Shown here: one piece after another, positions 36,201 through 45,157 of the stretch | Position numbering within the stretch: the first letter of the stretch is position 1 | Layout of the letters: the number at the start of each line of letters is the position of its first letter | From: a candidate division KSB1 bacterium | Lineage (GTDB): Bacteria > Zhuqueibacterota > Zhuqueibacteria > Zhuqueibacterales > Zhuqueibacteraceae | Direction of reading: 5' to 3' | NCBI GenBank assembly: GCA_034506175.1 | Contig: JAPDQB010000017.1 | Coordinates: 48,200 to 112,199, forward strand | DNA length: 64,000 bases | The notes under the pieces: model-generated | Database searches by the model: none | Told to the model about the DNA's origin: nothing | What the model saw: the letters and a program-made list of their open reading frames with translations, nothing else | Made by a program: the position numbers and the translations under genes

Positions 36201-36590
36201 ATGGAAAAGGCCGAGCTCGTAAAATTCTGGTTGGATTCAGCCGCCGAAGACCTCACGGTGTGCGAATCGCTTTTCGAGAAGAAGCACTACGACTGGTGCC
36301 TGTTCATCGGCCACCTCGTTTTGGAAAAAGTTCTCAAAGCGCTGTGGATTCGCGAGCATTATCCGGAACTCCATCCTCGAATTCATAATCTTGACAAGTT
36401 GGCGGAACGTATTCCTCTTGAATTAACAGATCAGCAAAGAGCCTATTTACTCGAAGTCAATATGTTTTATCTGCAAGGGCGTTATCCTGAAGAGAAAAGC
36501 GAATTTTATAAGATTTGCACGCGTGATTTTACGCAGCAAAACTTTCATGCAATCAAGGAGTTTTACCAATGGCTCTTGACCCAGTTCTAG
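36201..36590 (+). CDS. HEPN domain protein (putative toxin)
   Basis: A 129-residue all-helical HEPN protein: MEKAELVKFWLDSAAEDLTV, HYDWCLFIGHLVLEKVLKAL and LHPRIHNLDKLAERIPLELT are family-typical helices. HEPN proteins of this kind are RNases held in check by an MNT partner. Arg and His residues spaced like the RNase motif occur in REHYPELH, but whether they form the active site is not certain. The downstream MNT gene overlaps by 22 bp. Confidence 0.88.
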   Translation: MEKAELVKFWLDSAAEDLTVCESLFEKKHYDWCLFIGHLVLEKVLKALWIREHYPELHPRIHNLDKLAERIPLELTDQQRAYLLEVNMFYLQGRYPEEKSEFYKICTRDFTQQNFHAIKEFYQWLLTQF

Positions 36591-36880
36591 ACTGCGCAAA
36601 AAAATTCATCGAAAAAGTCCGGGAACAGGGAATCCCTGTTGAAGTGGCTTACTTATTTGGCTCGTGGGCGCAGGGACGCGCAACCGAATGGAGTGATATC
36701 GACCTTGCCATCGTTTCATCGGCTTTCGAGGGAACAAAATTTTATGATCGAAGAAAACTGTATCGCGCCATTCTTGATGTGGACACTGCGATAGAACCTC
36801 ATACCTATCGTCCACAGGACTTTAATGAAAGCAATCCTTTCGTCCGCGAGATTTTGCGCACAGGAATTCGCATTGCCTGA
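36569..36880 (+). CDS. MNT-type nucleotidyltransferase (antitoxin partner of HEPN)
   Basis: A 103-residue minimal nucleotidyltransferase with LFGSWAQGRATEWSDIDLAI (GS...DxD). It overlaps the HEPN gene by 22 bp, the normal arrangement of HepT-MntA-like toxin-antitoxin pairs, in which the MNT transfers AMP to the HEPN toxin. Confidence 0.88.
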   Translation: MALDPVLDCAKKFIEKVREQGIPVEVAYLFGSWAQGRATEWSDIDLAIVSSAFEGTKFYDRRKLYRAILDVDTAIEPHTYRPQDFNESNPFVREILRTGIRIA

Positions 36881-36969
36881 TTGATTTTACCGGGCTTTCC
36901 TCCGCCTTCCTTTCTTCCCTCCAATTTTTTCTTTGAAATCCCCCTGCCGATTGCTTATATTAATTTTCT

Positions 36970-37278
36970 ATGACAAATACAGTCGCCGAGAGCAACGCTT
37001 CATATTACGACCAAAACGTCCGCCACTCGGGATTTTCCTCGACGCATCGCTACTTGCTCGAGCACATCGCGCCAAACACCACCGTGCTCGAGCTGGGCCC
37101 GGCCTCGGGCTACATGACCAAAGCCCTGGCCGCGCAAGGTTGTCTCGTCGACGCCATCGAGCTCAATCAACACGATGCGGCCAAGGCCGCGCCCTATTGC
37201 CGGAAAATGATCGTCGGCTCGGTCGAAGATCTCGAAAATTTTATTTTCCATTCAATTCATCTTTCATTTACATTCTGA
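36970..37278 (+). pseudogene. Truncated SAM-dependent methyltransferase
   Basis: 102 residues. The first about 90 are the N-terminal half of a class I methyltransferase (YYDQNVRHSGFSSTHRYLLE; VLELGPASGYMTKALAAQG as the SAM-binding loop; VDAIELN). After SVEDLENF the sequence turns into an unrelated hydrophobic tail (IFHSIHLSFTF) and stops, so motifs II to IV are missing. It is probably a remnant at the edge of the polysaccharide cluster. Confidence 0.75.
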
Positions 37279-37336
37279 TCCGGGCAATACAAACATAACT
37301 CAACCGCGAATGAAAGCAAATTGGCGCGAATAGGAA

Positions 37337-38617
37337 ATGAAGAATTCTTCTGCAACAACTGCTTCTCCCCTGCCAGCCGAACGAGAGCAGACAATTTTAT
37401 CTGTCAATTCTGCGCTTCGCAGCGTGCACGCCTTTGCGCTTTTCGCGTTCGCTGCGAGTGTGAGCTTTTCCATCGCCGGCGCGCACATGAGTTTGGGATT
37501 GTTGGCGCTGTGCGTGATGGCGCAAGTGGCAAAGAGCAAAGGGCAAAGCGCAAGCTTCAAACTCGGCATCGAATGGCCGATTCTCACGTTTGTAACAGCC
37601 GCGCTGATTTCCACAACGCTTTCCGATCTGCCGCTGGCGAGTTTGCGCAATCTGCGGCATCTGCTGACAATTCTCGGCGCGTACGCGGTCGCCCATTCGT
37701 TGCGGCAACATCCCGAATGGCGAAAGCTGTTGCTGTGGACGTTTATCGGCGCGGCGACGTTGGCCGCCATTTGGGGATTGGCTGAATACGCGCTGGGCCG
37801 CTCCAGCAAGGTGCAAAGCACCCAAGGCACGACGATGACGTGGGGCGCGTTGTGCGTGATGTTCATGGCGTTCACATTGCAACTGGCGCTCACCGCTCCC
37901 GCCCGGCGCGAGCGTTGGCTGGCGCGGGCGCAGTTCATTCCGCAAATTCTTGCGTTGCTCTTCAGTCTCGTGCGCGGCGCGTATCTCGGGTTCGCCGCCA
38001 GCGCGATTTACCTTCTGCGGCAATATTGGAGGAATCGCCAATTGCTGCTGAAAAGAATTTTGCCGGTCCTGATGATTCTTCTTTTCGCCACAACACTGCT
38101 GGCGCCGGACAAGGTGCAACAACGCCTCGCCGCCATTTTTGATCTGAACACGCCTTCGACGCAAGTTCGCTTGATTCAGTGGAAACATGCGTTACAAATC
38201 GCGGTGGATCATCCTTTCTTTGGCGTGGGCTGGCGCGATTTGCAGCCGGTGTTGCGGCAATATGCCACGCCCGATCCCAATATTTCCGCAGGCATCACCA
38301 AGGATGTTTTTTCCATCGGCCATTTTCACAGCACGTATGTGACGATACTCGTCTGTTTCGGCGCGGCAGGCCTGCTGGCTTTCGCCTGGCTGATGCTCGC
38401 CGTTTGGCACGCGCTCGGCAAAGCGATCGAGCGCACGGACAGCGAGCATGGCCAGCGCATCATTTTCGCCAGCCGCGCCGCGATGCTCGGTTTTTTGGCT
38501 GCCGGTATTTTTGATTGGACGTTCGGCGACGCGGAAGTCGTCACCATGCTGTGGTTCGTGATCGGCATGGGGCTTGGTCAAGCCTGGGCGAGCGAAACGG
38601 AAAAACAAAAATCATGA
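37337..38617 (+). CDS. O-antigen ligase/polymerase family membrane protein (Wzy/WaaL-like)
   Basis: A 426-residue polytopic inner-membrane protein with about ten hydrophobic spans and a large periplasmic loop (about 265-330) containing STQVRLIQWKHALQIAVDHP and FFGVGWRDLQ, the Wzy_C pattern of O-antigen polymerases and ligases. It starts the polysaccharide cluster; its stop overlaps the flippase start by ATGA. Polymerase versus ligase cannot be separated by sequence alone. Confidence 0.88.
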   Translation: MKNSSATTASPLPAEREQTILSVNSALRSVHAFALFAFAASVSFSIAGAHMSLGLLALCVMAQVAKSKGQSASFKLGIEWPILTFVTAALISTTLSDLPLASLRNLRHLLTILGAYAVAHSLRQHPEWRKLLLWTFIGAATLAAIWGLAEYALGRSSKVQSTQGTTMTWGALCVMFMAFTLQLALTAPARRERWLARAQFIPQILALLFSLVRGAYLGFAASAIYLLRQYWRNRQLLLKRILPVLMILLFATTLLAPDKVQQRLAAIFDLNTPSTQVRLIQWKHALQIAVDHPFFGVGWRDLQPVLRQYATPDPNISAGITKDVFSIGHFHSTYVTILVCFGAAGLLAFAWLMLAVWHALGKAIERTDSEHGQRIIFASRAAMLGFLAAGIFDWTFGDAEVVTMLWFVIGMGLGQAWASETEKQKS

Positions 38618-40005
38618 GCGCGTCCATTTCCGAGACCGAAGCGATCATGCCCCCGCCCAAACGCGCGCCGTTATGGCGCAGCGGTGTTCACGTGTTCTTG
38701 ACCAGCATTGTTGCGATTGTTTTAGCCGTCGCCAACAACATCATCATCGCGCGCGCGCTCGGCTCTGCCGGCAAGGGCAGTTACGATCTCGCGCTCACCA
38801 CCGCGGCGCTGCTCACCGTCGCGCTCGGTTTCTCGCTGCCGGTGGGCGTCACTTATGTCGTTGCGCGCGGCCGCGCAAATGTACGGCGACTCGCCTGGCA
38901 ATTGGTAGGCTTCGCGATGCTGTTCGGCGCCTTGGCAACCGCTGTTCTTTACGCTTTACGCCTTACGAGTTTTGCCAATTCTTTCATTCCCCCGGACATG
39001 GGAGAATGGGCCATCGCGCTCATCGTGACGGCTGCCATTCTCGCGGAAATCGTCAATTATTGGCGCGCGATATTGAACGGTCGCCGGGAAATTATTCAAG
39101 CCAACCGCAGCGACGTGATCAGCCGCGCCGGCCATGTTCTGCTTTTGTTGTTGGTGGTCGGCGTGATGGCGGCGCAGAATCATCACGCCGGCCCCGTCCT
39201 TTTCATCGCTGTCTACATCATCGCGCTGTTGCTGGCAAATCTGTTTTTTTTAAAACCGCTGAGCCCGGCCTTGCAAGCCGGGCGCGGCGCGAGCGGATGG
39301 CGTGAAGTCATGGCGTATTCATTCACTTGCTATTTGGGCAATCTCACGCAATTCCTCAATTATCGACTCGACGTCTTTATGGTCACCTATTTTTCCGGGG
39401 TGAAAACGCTGGGTTTGTATACCCTTGCCGTTTCACTGGGCCAAATGATTTGGTTGGTGTCCAAAGCCGCCGCCACTGTGTTGTTACCGAATGTCGCTGC
39501 CTCGCAAGAGATGGCTGCAGCAAACGCCAAGCGCACGGCGCAGATCACGCGCCTCGCTTTCATGATCAGCGCCGGATCGGCGTTGCTGTTGGCCGTGTTT
39601 GCCGCGCCGCTGGTGCCGTGGATTTTCGGCGAAGAATTTCGTCCGAGTGTGACGCCGCTTTTGTTGCTGCTGCCCGGCATCGTCGCATTCAGTGCCGCCA
39701 ATGTCATTGCCTCCTATCTCGCCGGCATCGGCAGACCGGAGCTGAATTTGCATGTGGCATTGGCCGGCGTGATCGTCACCGTCTTGCTCGATGTGCTGCT
39801 CATCCCGCGTTTCGATATTGCCGGCGCGGCGATTGCCAGCACGCTGTCGTATTTGACCAGCACCATTTTCAGCATCCGGTTTTTTAGGCGCGTGTCCAAA
39901 TTGACGGTGCGGGAAATTTTGTGGGTCACGCGCGAAGATGTCGGGCTTGGCATTTCATTGCTGCGCTCGCTCTTGCAGCGCGAAAAAACGATGGAGAATC
40001 GCTGA
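38614..40005 (+). CDS. Polysaccharide flippase (Wzx-like, MOP superfamily)
   Basis: A 463-residue membrane protein with about 12-14 spans: VHVFLTSIVAIVLAVANNII and GSAGKGSYDLALTTAALLTV at the N-terminus, then SRAGHVLLLLLVVGVMAA and LDVFMVTYFSGVKTLGLYTL. This is the MOP-type lipid-linked oligosaccharide flippase pattern. The ATG at 38614 lies within the ATGA overlap with the Wzy-like gene, so the two are translationally coupled. Confidence 0.9.
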   Translation: MSASISETEAIMPPPKRAPLWRSGVHVFLTSIVAIVLAVANNIIIARALGSAGKGSYDLALTTAALLTVALGFSLPVGVTYVVARGRANVRRLAWQLVGFAMLFGALATAVLYALRLTSFANSFIPPDMGEWAIALIVTAAILAEIVNYWRAILNGRREIIQANRSDVISRAGHVLLLLLVVGVMAAQNHHAGPVLFIAVYIIALLLANLFFLKPLSPALQAGRGASGWREVMAYSFTCYLGNLTQFLNYRLDVFMVTYFSGVKTLGLYTLAVSLGQMIWLVSKAAATVLLPNVAASQEMAAANAKRTAQITRLAFMISAGSALLLAVFAAPLVPWIFGEEFRPSVTPLLLLLPGIVAFSAANVIASYLAGIGRPELNLHVALAGVIVTVLLDVLLIPRFDIAGAAIASTLSYLTSTIFSIRFFRRVSKLTVREILWVTREDVGLGISLLRSLLQREKTMENR

Positions 40006-40006
40006 A

Positions 40007-41179
40007 GTGTCGCGCCTCAAAATTCTCGTCATCGCGTCGTGGTACCCGAATGAAACCGCCCCCGCCAACGGAATTTTTATACAGGATCAAGCACAAGTCT
40101 TGGCGCAAAAATACGACGTGGCGGTTTTGGCGCCGCGAATGGTTGGCTGGCGGGAAATTTTGCGAGGAAAATTTGGCGGCGCTTCACAGCTCGAACCCGC
40201 GGACGGCTTGCTCGTTTGCCGCGAGCGCGTACTGGCGCCGATGCCTCGCGCGCCCGGCTTGACGTATCGGCGTTGGCTCGCTGCCGCCCAAAAAGGTTTT
40301 TCAAAATTACTCACACAATGGGGCAAACCGGATTTGATTCACGCGCATGTTGTTTTGCCGGGAGGCTTGGCTGCCGTGCGGCTCGGCCGGCAGCAGGCGA
40401 TTCCGGTTGTCTTAACCGAACACACCAGCCCGTTCAGCGTCCATCTTAAAACCGCAACATTACGGCGCTGGGTTCGAGAGACGTTGTCACAAGCCAATCG
40501 CGTGATCGCCGTGAGTCCGGCGTTGGCGCGGCAAATTCACGCTTTCGACGACGGTGTAAAAATAGATGTGATCGGCAACGTGATTCAAACGGATTTTTTT
40601 ATTCCGGCACAAACTGCAACGCGAACGCCGGCGCGCTTCCTATCCATCGGTTTGTTGACGAAACAAAAAGGAATGCGCTATTTGCTGCAGGCGGCCAAAC
40701 AACTCGTGCAAAATGGTGTCACCGCCTTCGAGCTGATCATCGGCGGCGACGGACCGGAGCGGCCGCAGCTCGAACGGCTGGCGCGCTCGCTCAGCCTCGC
40801 CGAACGTTGCCGTTTCACCGGCATGCTGACGCGCGAACAAGTCAAAAACTTGATGCAACAAAGCGACGCCCTTGTCATGTCGAGCTTGCACGAAACCTTT
40901 TGCCTCGTGCTCGCTGAAGCGATGGCGTGCGGCAAACCGGTCATTGCAACGCGCTGCGGCGGCCCGGAGTTCTTGGTCACCTCTGAAACCGGCGTCCTGG
41001 TCGAAGTTGCCAATCCCGAGGCGTTGGCCGCGGCGATGGCAGATTTTATTCACGGGCGTTTTCAATACGATGCGCAAAAAATTCGCCGCCACCTCGTCGA
41101 ACGTTTTGGCGAAGCGGTTTTTCTGCGTCATATTGATGCAATCTACGAGCAAGTTTTTTCCCAAGCCAAAGATGCGTAA
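40007..41179 (+). CDS. GT4 glycosyltransferase
   Basis: A 390-residue GT-B-fold enzyme. It starts at GTG 40007, one base after the flippase stop (VSRLKILVIASWYPNETAPA). The C-terminal donor-binding domain has FLSIGLLTKQKGMRYLLQAA, IGGDGPERPQLERLA and the E-x7-E type motif in HETFCLVLAEAMACGKPVIA. It probably adds a sugar from a nucleotide donor to the lipid-linked repeat unit. The specific sugar is unknown. Overlaps the next methyltransferase by 8 bp. Confidence 0.9.
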   Translation: MSRLKILVIASWYPNETAPANGIFIQDQAQVLAQKYDVAVLAPRMVGWREILRGKFGGASQLEPADGLLVCRERVLAPMPRAPGLTYRRWLAAAQKGFSKLLTQWGKPDLIHAHVVLPGGLAAVRLGRQQAIPVVLTEHTSPFSVHLKTATLRRWVRETLSQANRVIAVSPALARQIHAFDDGVKIDVIGNVIQTDFFIPAQTATRTPARFLSIGLLTKQKGMRYLLQAAKQLVQNGVTAFELIIGGDGPERPQLERLARSLSLAERCRFTGMLTREQVKNLMQQSDALVMSSLHETFCLVLAEAMACGKPVIATRCGGPEFLVTSETGVLVEVANPEALAAAMADFIHGRFQYDAQKIRRHLVERFGEAVFLRHIDAIYEQVFSQAKDA

Positions 41180-41903
41180 TTGGTTCCTCAGCACCGAGCG
41201 CAAGCAACTCGAATATTACAAAGGATTGCTGATTCATGCCGATACCGGTGTGCATGAACAGGCAGCCGCATTATTTCAACAATATGTGCCGGCAGGCGCC
41301 AAAGTGTTGGATGTCGGTGCCGGGGCCGGCGCTTTTTCCCAGCGGCTTGCCGATATCGGATATGCCGTTACCGCTCTCGATATCGATCCCCAAAAGTGGG
41401 CGCTCTCCACAATTCCTTTTCTTCGGTTGAATATTGATGCCGGTATTGCCGGCTCCGTCAAGCAAATTTTTGATGCGGGCTGTTGCTTGGAAGTCATCGA
41501 GCATGTGGAAAATCCCTGGAACTTGTTGCGCGAGATTCATGCGGTTATCAAGCCCGGCGGCCGATTGATCTTGTCCACTCCCAATGTCACCTCATTTCTA
41601 TCACGCTTGATATTTCTGTTCACCGGCCGATTTCACCAGTTCAGCGAAGCCGATTTATCTTATGGCCATATCAATCCGATGACGGCGTTTGAAATCACTT
41701 GCGCCGCTTCAAGAACTGGCTGGCGCGTTTTGGAAATACGCCCGGGTGGTTACTTGCCCGTCATGGACTTTTCATCGTGGCATCCCAAAGCCATCGCAGC
41801 GAATATCCTGCGCGGTCTGATTTATCCGTTTAGCCGCGGCCAAAAGCGCGGCTGGTGTCTTTTTTTTGTGCTGGAAAAGCTCGAGGCAAAGAACACCATT
41901 TAA
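41172..41903 (+). CDS. Class I SAM-dependent methyltransferase
   Basis: A 243-residue protein with the SAM-binding loop VLDVGAGAGAFSQRLADIG, the acidic residue in VTALDIDP, and the later CLEVIEHVENPWNLLREI and KPGGRLILSTPN segments. The type is common in polysaccharide clusters, methylating sugars or capping chains. The ATG at 41172 lies inside the end of the GT4 gene. Confidence 0.9.
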   Translation: MRNWFLSTERKQLEYYKGLLIHADTGVHEQAAALFQQYVPAGAKVLDVGAGAGAFSQRLADIGYAVTALDIDPQKWALSTIPFLRLNIDAGIAGSVKQIFDAGCCLEVIEHVENPWNLLREIHAVIKPGGRLILSTPNVTSFLSRLIFLFTGRFHQFSEADLSYGHINPMTAFEITCAASRTGWRVLEIRPGGYLPVMDFSSWHPKAIAANILRGLIYPFSRGQKRGWCLFFVLEKLEAKNTI

Positions 41904-41957
41904 TGAAATGAAAATTATGATTCGAATTTCGTCCAAACCAATCCGGTGGAAACGTTC

Positions 41958-43919
41958 ATGTGCGGCATTTTAGGCTGTTGGCATTTCGATAACAAACCCG
42001 CCGAGATCGCAGCGATTCAGCGCGCGACGACTCTCTTGCGCCATCGCGGCCCGGATGACGAGGGCTATCTTCTCATCAACACGGCGAATAACTGTGTTTC
42101 CCAATACGGCGGCCGCGACACCATGACAGAATTAAATCTGCCGCACATTGAAAATGCGTTCGGCCAGTCTTTCAATCTGGCGTTGGGATTCCGCCGGCTG
42201 GCCATCATCGATCTTTCCGCGGCCGGGCATCAACCGATGGCAAGCGCCGATAACAAACAGTGGATTATTTTTAACGGCGAGATTTATAATTATTTGGAAT
42301 TGCGTTCGGAGCTGGCGGGTTACGGCCATCGCTTTCGCACCAACACCGACACCGAAGTGATTCTCGCGGCGTATCAGCAATGGGGGCCGGATTGCCTCTC
42401 GCGTTTCAACGGCATGTGGGCGCTGGCGATTTGGGATACGCAAAAACACGAGTTGTTTTGCGCGCGCGACCGGCTCGGAGTAAAACCCTTCTATTATTAT
42501 TTTGACAGCAAACGTTTCATTTTTGCTTCGGAAATCAAAGCCATTCTCGCCGCGGCCTCGAGCCTCGGGCAAATTAACCGTCCGTATCTTGCCCATTTTT
42601 TGCTGACCGGCATGTTGGATTACGGCGACGAAACTTTTTTTGCCTCCATCAAAGCGCTGCCGCCGGCGCATTATCTCAAAATAAATGGCAACGCCACAGC
42701 GCATACGCCGCAGCGATATTGGGATATCAATCCCAGCGCCATCACAACGCAATACGATTATGCGCGGCCCCAAAAAACTTTTTTGGATCTCTTGACCGAC
42801 TCCGTACGCCTGCACTTGCGCAGCGACGTTCCCGTCGGAACCTGCCTGAGCGGCGGCCTGGATTCGAGCGCCATAGTCGCGTTGGCCTCGAAGATGCTGC
42901 CGCATTCCCTCAACAGTTTTTCATCGATCTATGCCCATACCGGTTATTCCGAAGAGCCGTTTATCCGCCTGGTGGCGCAGAGCAATAACACCCACGCGTA
43001 TTTCACCAGCCCCGAGCCGGAAAAATTTTTTAGCTTGCTCGGCAAAATCATTTGGCATTTGGACGAGCCGTCGGCCGGCCCGGGAGTTTATTCGCAATGG
43101 TTCGTGATGGAACTGGCGAAACAATCCGTCACGGTTCTGCTCGACGGCCAGGGCGGCGACGAGTTGTTCGCCGGCTACGCGCCGTATCTGCCACTGCATC
43201 TGCTGTCGCTCGGCCGGAAAATTTTTCGCGGGCGCCAACCCGCTTTGCTCGGGCAGTTTTTGCAAGAGGCTTTGGCAATTCTGCTCAACGCCCGGCGTTG
43301 TTTTTTTCCCGAATTGAGCGCGGCGCAATTTTTCCGGAAAATCGCCGCCCGGGCCAGCGGCAGACGTTATCGCGCCGATCTCTGGCTCAACGCCGAAATG
43401 TCCGAGGCGCAACGGTTGCTTGCCATCGGCGAACATAATCCGATTCCCTCATCCGATTCCCTGAATCGCAGATTGTATCGCGACGTGACGCAAACGAGCA
43501 TTCCGGCGCTGTTGCACTACGAAGACCGCAGCAGCATGGCCTTCGGCCTGGAAGCGCGCGTGCCGTTTTTGGATTATCGCCTCGTTGAGTTCGCGCTCGC
43601 CTTGCCCGGCGAAATGAAAATCAAAGGCACGACAACAAAGTATGTTGCGCGTCAAGCTTTCAAAAATATTTTGCCGGAAGCGGTTCGCACCCGGCGCGAT
43701 AAAATGGGCTATCCCACGCCGCTGGCGTTGTGGCTGCGTGGGCCTTTACGATCACAAACCAACGAAGTGTTGCAAGAACATTTTCGTCGCCGCGCTTTTT
43801 ACAACACGCCGATGGTGCAACAACTTTGGCGCGAGCATCAAACCGGCGCGGCGGATCATAGCTGGCAAATTTTCCGCTGGCTGACGACGGAGATGTGGTT
43901 GCAGAACTTTATTGACTGA
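41958..43919 (+). CDS. Asparagine-synthase-family amidotransferase (copy 1)
   Basis: A 653-residue glutamine-hydrolysing amidotransferase. The start ATG at 41958 is set by the required N-terminal nucleophile Cys2 (MCGILGCWHF). The class II glutaminase half (RHRGPDDEGY; FNGEIYNYLELR) is followed by the ATP-pyrophosphatase synthetase half with LSGGLDSSAIVAL. Within polysaccharide clusters such AsnB paralogues are believed to amidate sugar acids or other acceptors rather than make asparagine. A second paralogue lies 2.3 kb downstream. Confidence 0.92.
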   Translation: MCGILGCWHFDNKPAEIAAIQRATTLLRHRGPDDEGYLLINTANNCVSQYGGRDTMTELNLPHIENAFGQSFNLALGFRRLAIIDLSAAGHQPMASADNKQWIIFNGEIYNYLELRSELAGYGHRFRTNTDTEVILAAYQQWGPDCLSRFNGMWALAIWDTQKHELFCARDRLGVKPFYYYFDSKRFIFASEIKAILAAASSLGQINRPYLAHFLLTGMLDYGDETFFASIKALPPAHYLKINGNATAHTPQRYWDINPSAITTQYDYARPQKTFLDLLTDSVRLHLRSDVPVGTCLSGGLDSSAIVALASKMLPHSLNSFSSIYAHTGYSEEPFIRLVAQSNNTHAYFTSPEPEKFFSLLGKIIWHLDEPSAGPGVYSQWFVMELAKQSVTVLLDGQGGDELFAGYAPYLPLHLLSLGRKIFRGRQPALLGQFLQEALAILLNARRCFFPELSAAQFFRKIAARASGRRYRADLWLNAEMSEAQRLLAIGEHNPIPSSDSLNRRLYRDVTQTSIPALLHYEDRSSMAFGLEARVPFLDYRLVEFALALPGEMKIKGTTTKYVARQAFKNILPEAVRTRRDKMGYPTPLALWLRGPLRSQTNEVLQEHFRRRAFYNTPMVQQLWREHQTGAADHSWQIFRWLTTEMWLQNFID

Positions 43920-44005
43920 CGAGCGAAGTCCGGCTTGTGCTCGACGAATTTTCCAATTTTATTAACACCCCGTTGCACAAGCCGGACTTCACAAATGATG
44001 AGAAA

Positions 44006-45157
44006 ATGTCCATTCATATCGCGATGCTTCTTTCCAATCCGTTTCGTCCCGATCCGCGTGTGCACAAAGAGGCGCGCAGTTTGGTCGAGGCCGGCTACAA
44101 AGTCACCGTGATCTGTTGGGATCGGCAGGCCGATCTGACGGAGCACGAAACCATCGACGGCATTGAAATTCGACGTCTCGTGATCCCTTCCGGTTATGGC
44201 GTCGGCGGCCGGCAAGTTTTTCATCTGCCGCGGTTCTGGCGACGGGCGTTGCGCGTATTGCGCCATCTACAACCCGACATTATTCACTGTCACGATTTAG
44301 ACACCGCGCCCGCTGGCTTTTGGTACGCCCGCGCACATGGCTTGCCGTGGATTTTCGACGCGCACGAATGTTATCCGGAGCAGGTGCGAGGATTGCGCGT
44401 CAATCGTTTCATTTATTGTTTATTGCTCTTTTTAGAACGACAGATGACTCGCCGCGCCAGTTATGTGATAACCATCGGCAGCCTGCTCGCACAAAGATTT
44501 CGTGCGATGGGCGGCCGTGTCGCAGTGGTCGGCAATTATCAACCGCTTGCCGATTTTAATCCAACAACTGGCATCTCTCGCGCCGCCCTGGGATTGCGCC
44601 CCGAGGCTTTTGTTGTCGCGTATATCGGCGGGTTTACACCGGGGCGAGTGATTTTACCTCTCATTCGGGCCACACAATACGCGCCGGAAGTGATCGTGCT
44701 TTTGCTCGGCGATGGACCGCAGCGCAAAATGATCGAAGCCGAGATATCAAAATATCCGCGCGCCCGTTATCTCGGACGCGTGCCGCCGGGGCAGGTGCCG
44801 AATTACACAGCGCTAGCGGACGTCATTTATTATGGCTTGAACCATCAAATCCCCGACGACAATATTCATTATAGCTCGCCGAATGCGCTGTTCAATGCGC
44901 TCGCCGCCGGCAAGCCGCTGTTGACCGGCAACCTCGGTGAAATTGCCCGCATCGTGCAGGAGGAACAATGCGGATTGATCGTCGAACCGCTCACACCGGA
45001 AAGTTTGGCGGATGCCATCAAACAACTGCGCGATCCGGCCGTTCGCGCCGTCATGTCAATCAACGCCCGCCGCGCAGCGCAGGAGAAATATAACTGGCAG
45101 GTTGCTGCGGCAACGCTTTTGCGCCTCTATCAACAACTCAATCAGGAGAAGAGATGA
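44006..45157 (+). CDS. GT4 glycosyltransferase
   Basis: A 383-residue GT-B enzyme: N-terminal acceptor domain (HIAMLLSNPFRPDPRVHKEA; WIFDAHECYPEQVRG) and donor domain (VVAYIGGFTPGRVILPLIRA; LLLGDGPQRKMIEAEI; SSPNALFNALAAGKPLLTGN). The ATG at 44006 fits the family start; the frame also opens upstream in the gap after the AsnB gene. The stop overlaps the next gene by ATGA. Confidence 0.88.
   Translation: MSIHIAMLLSNPFRPDPRVHKEARSLVEAGYKVTVICWDRQADLTEHETIDGIEIRRLVIPSGYGVGGRQVFHLPRFWRRALRVLRHLQPDIIHCHDLDTAPAGFWYARAHGLPWIFDAHECYPEQVRGLRVNRFIYCLLLFLERQMTRRASYVITIGSLLAQRFRAMGGRVAVVGNYQPLADFNPTTGISRAALGLRPEAFVVAYIGGFTPGRVILPLIRATQYAPEVIVLLLGDGPQRKMIEAEISKYPRARYLGRVPPGQVPNYTALADVIYYGLNHQIPDDNIHYSSPNALFNALAAGKPLLTGNLGEIARIVQEEQCGLIVEPLTPESLADAIKQLRDPAVRAVMSINARRAAQEKYNWQVAAATLLRLYQQLNQEKR

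Noticed and set aside
36020..36256. N-terminal extension of the minus-strand MNT protein to residue 194
   Set aside because: The extension crosses the divergent HEPN gene's promoter and start and has no domain character; a GTG at 36019 gives a normal MNT size.
38515..38613. An earlier start for the Wzx-like flippase
   Set aside because: The extra residues are Arg/His-rich shadow of the Wzy gene; the ATG at 38614 in the ATGA overlap fits the family.
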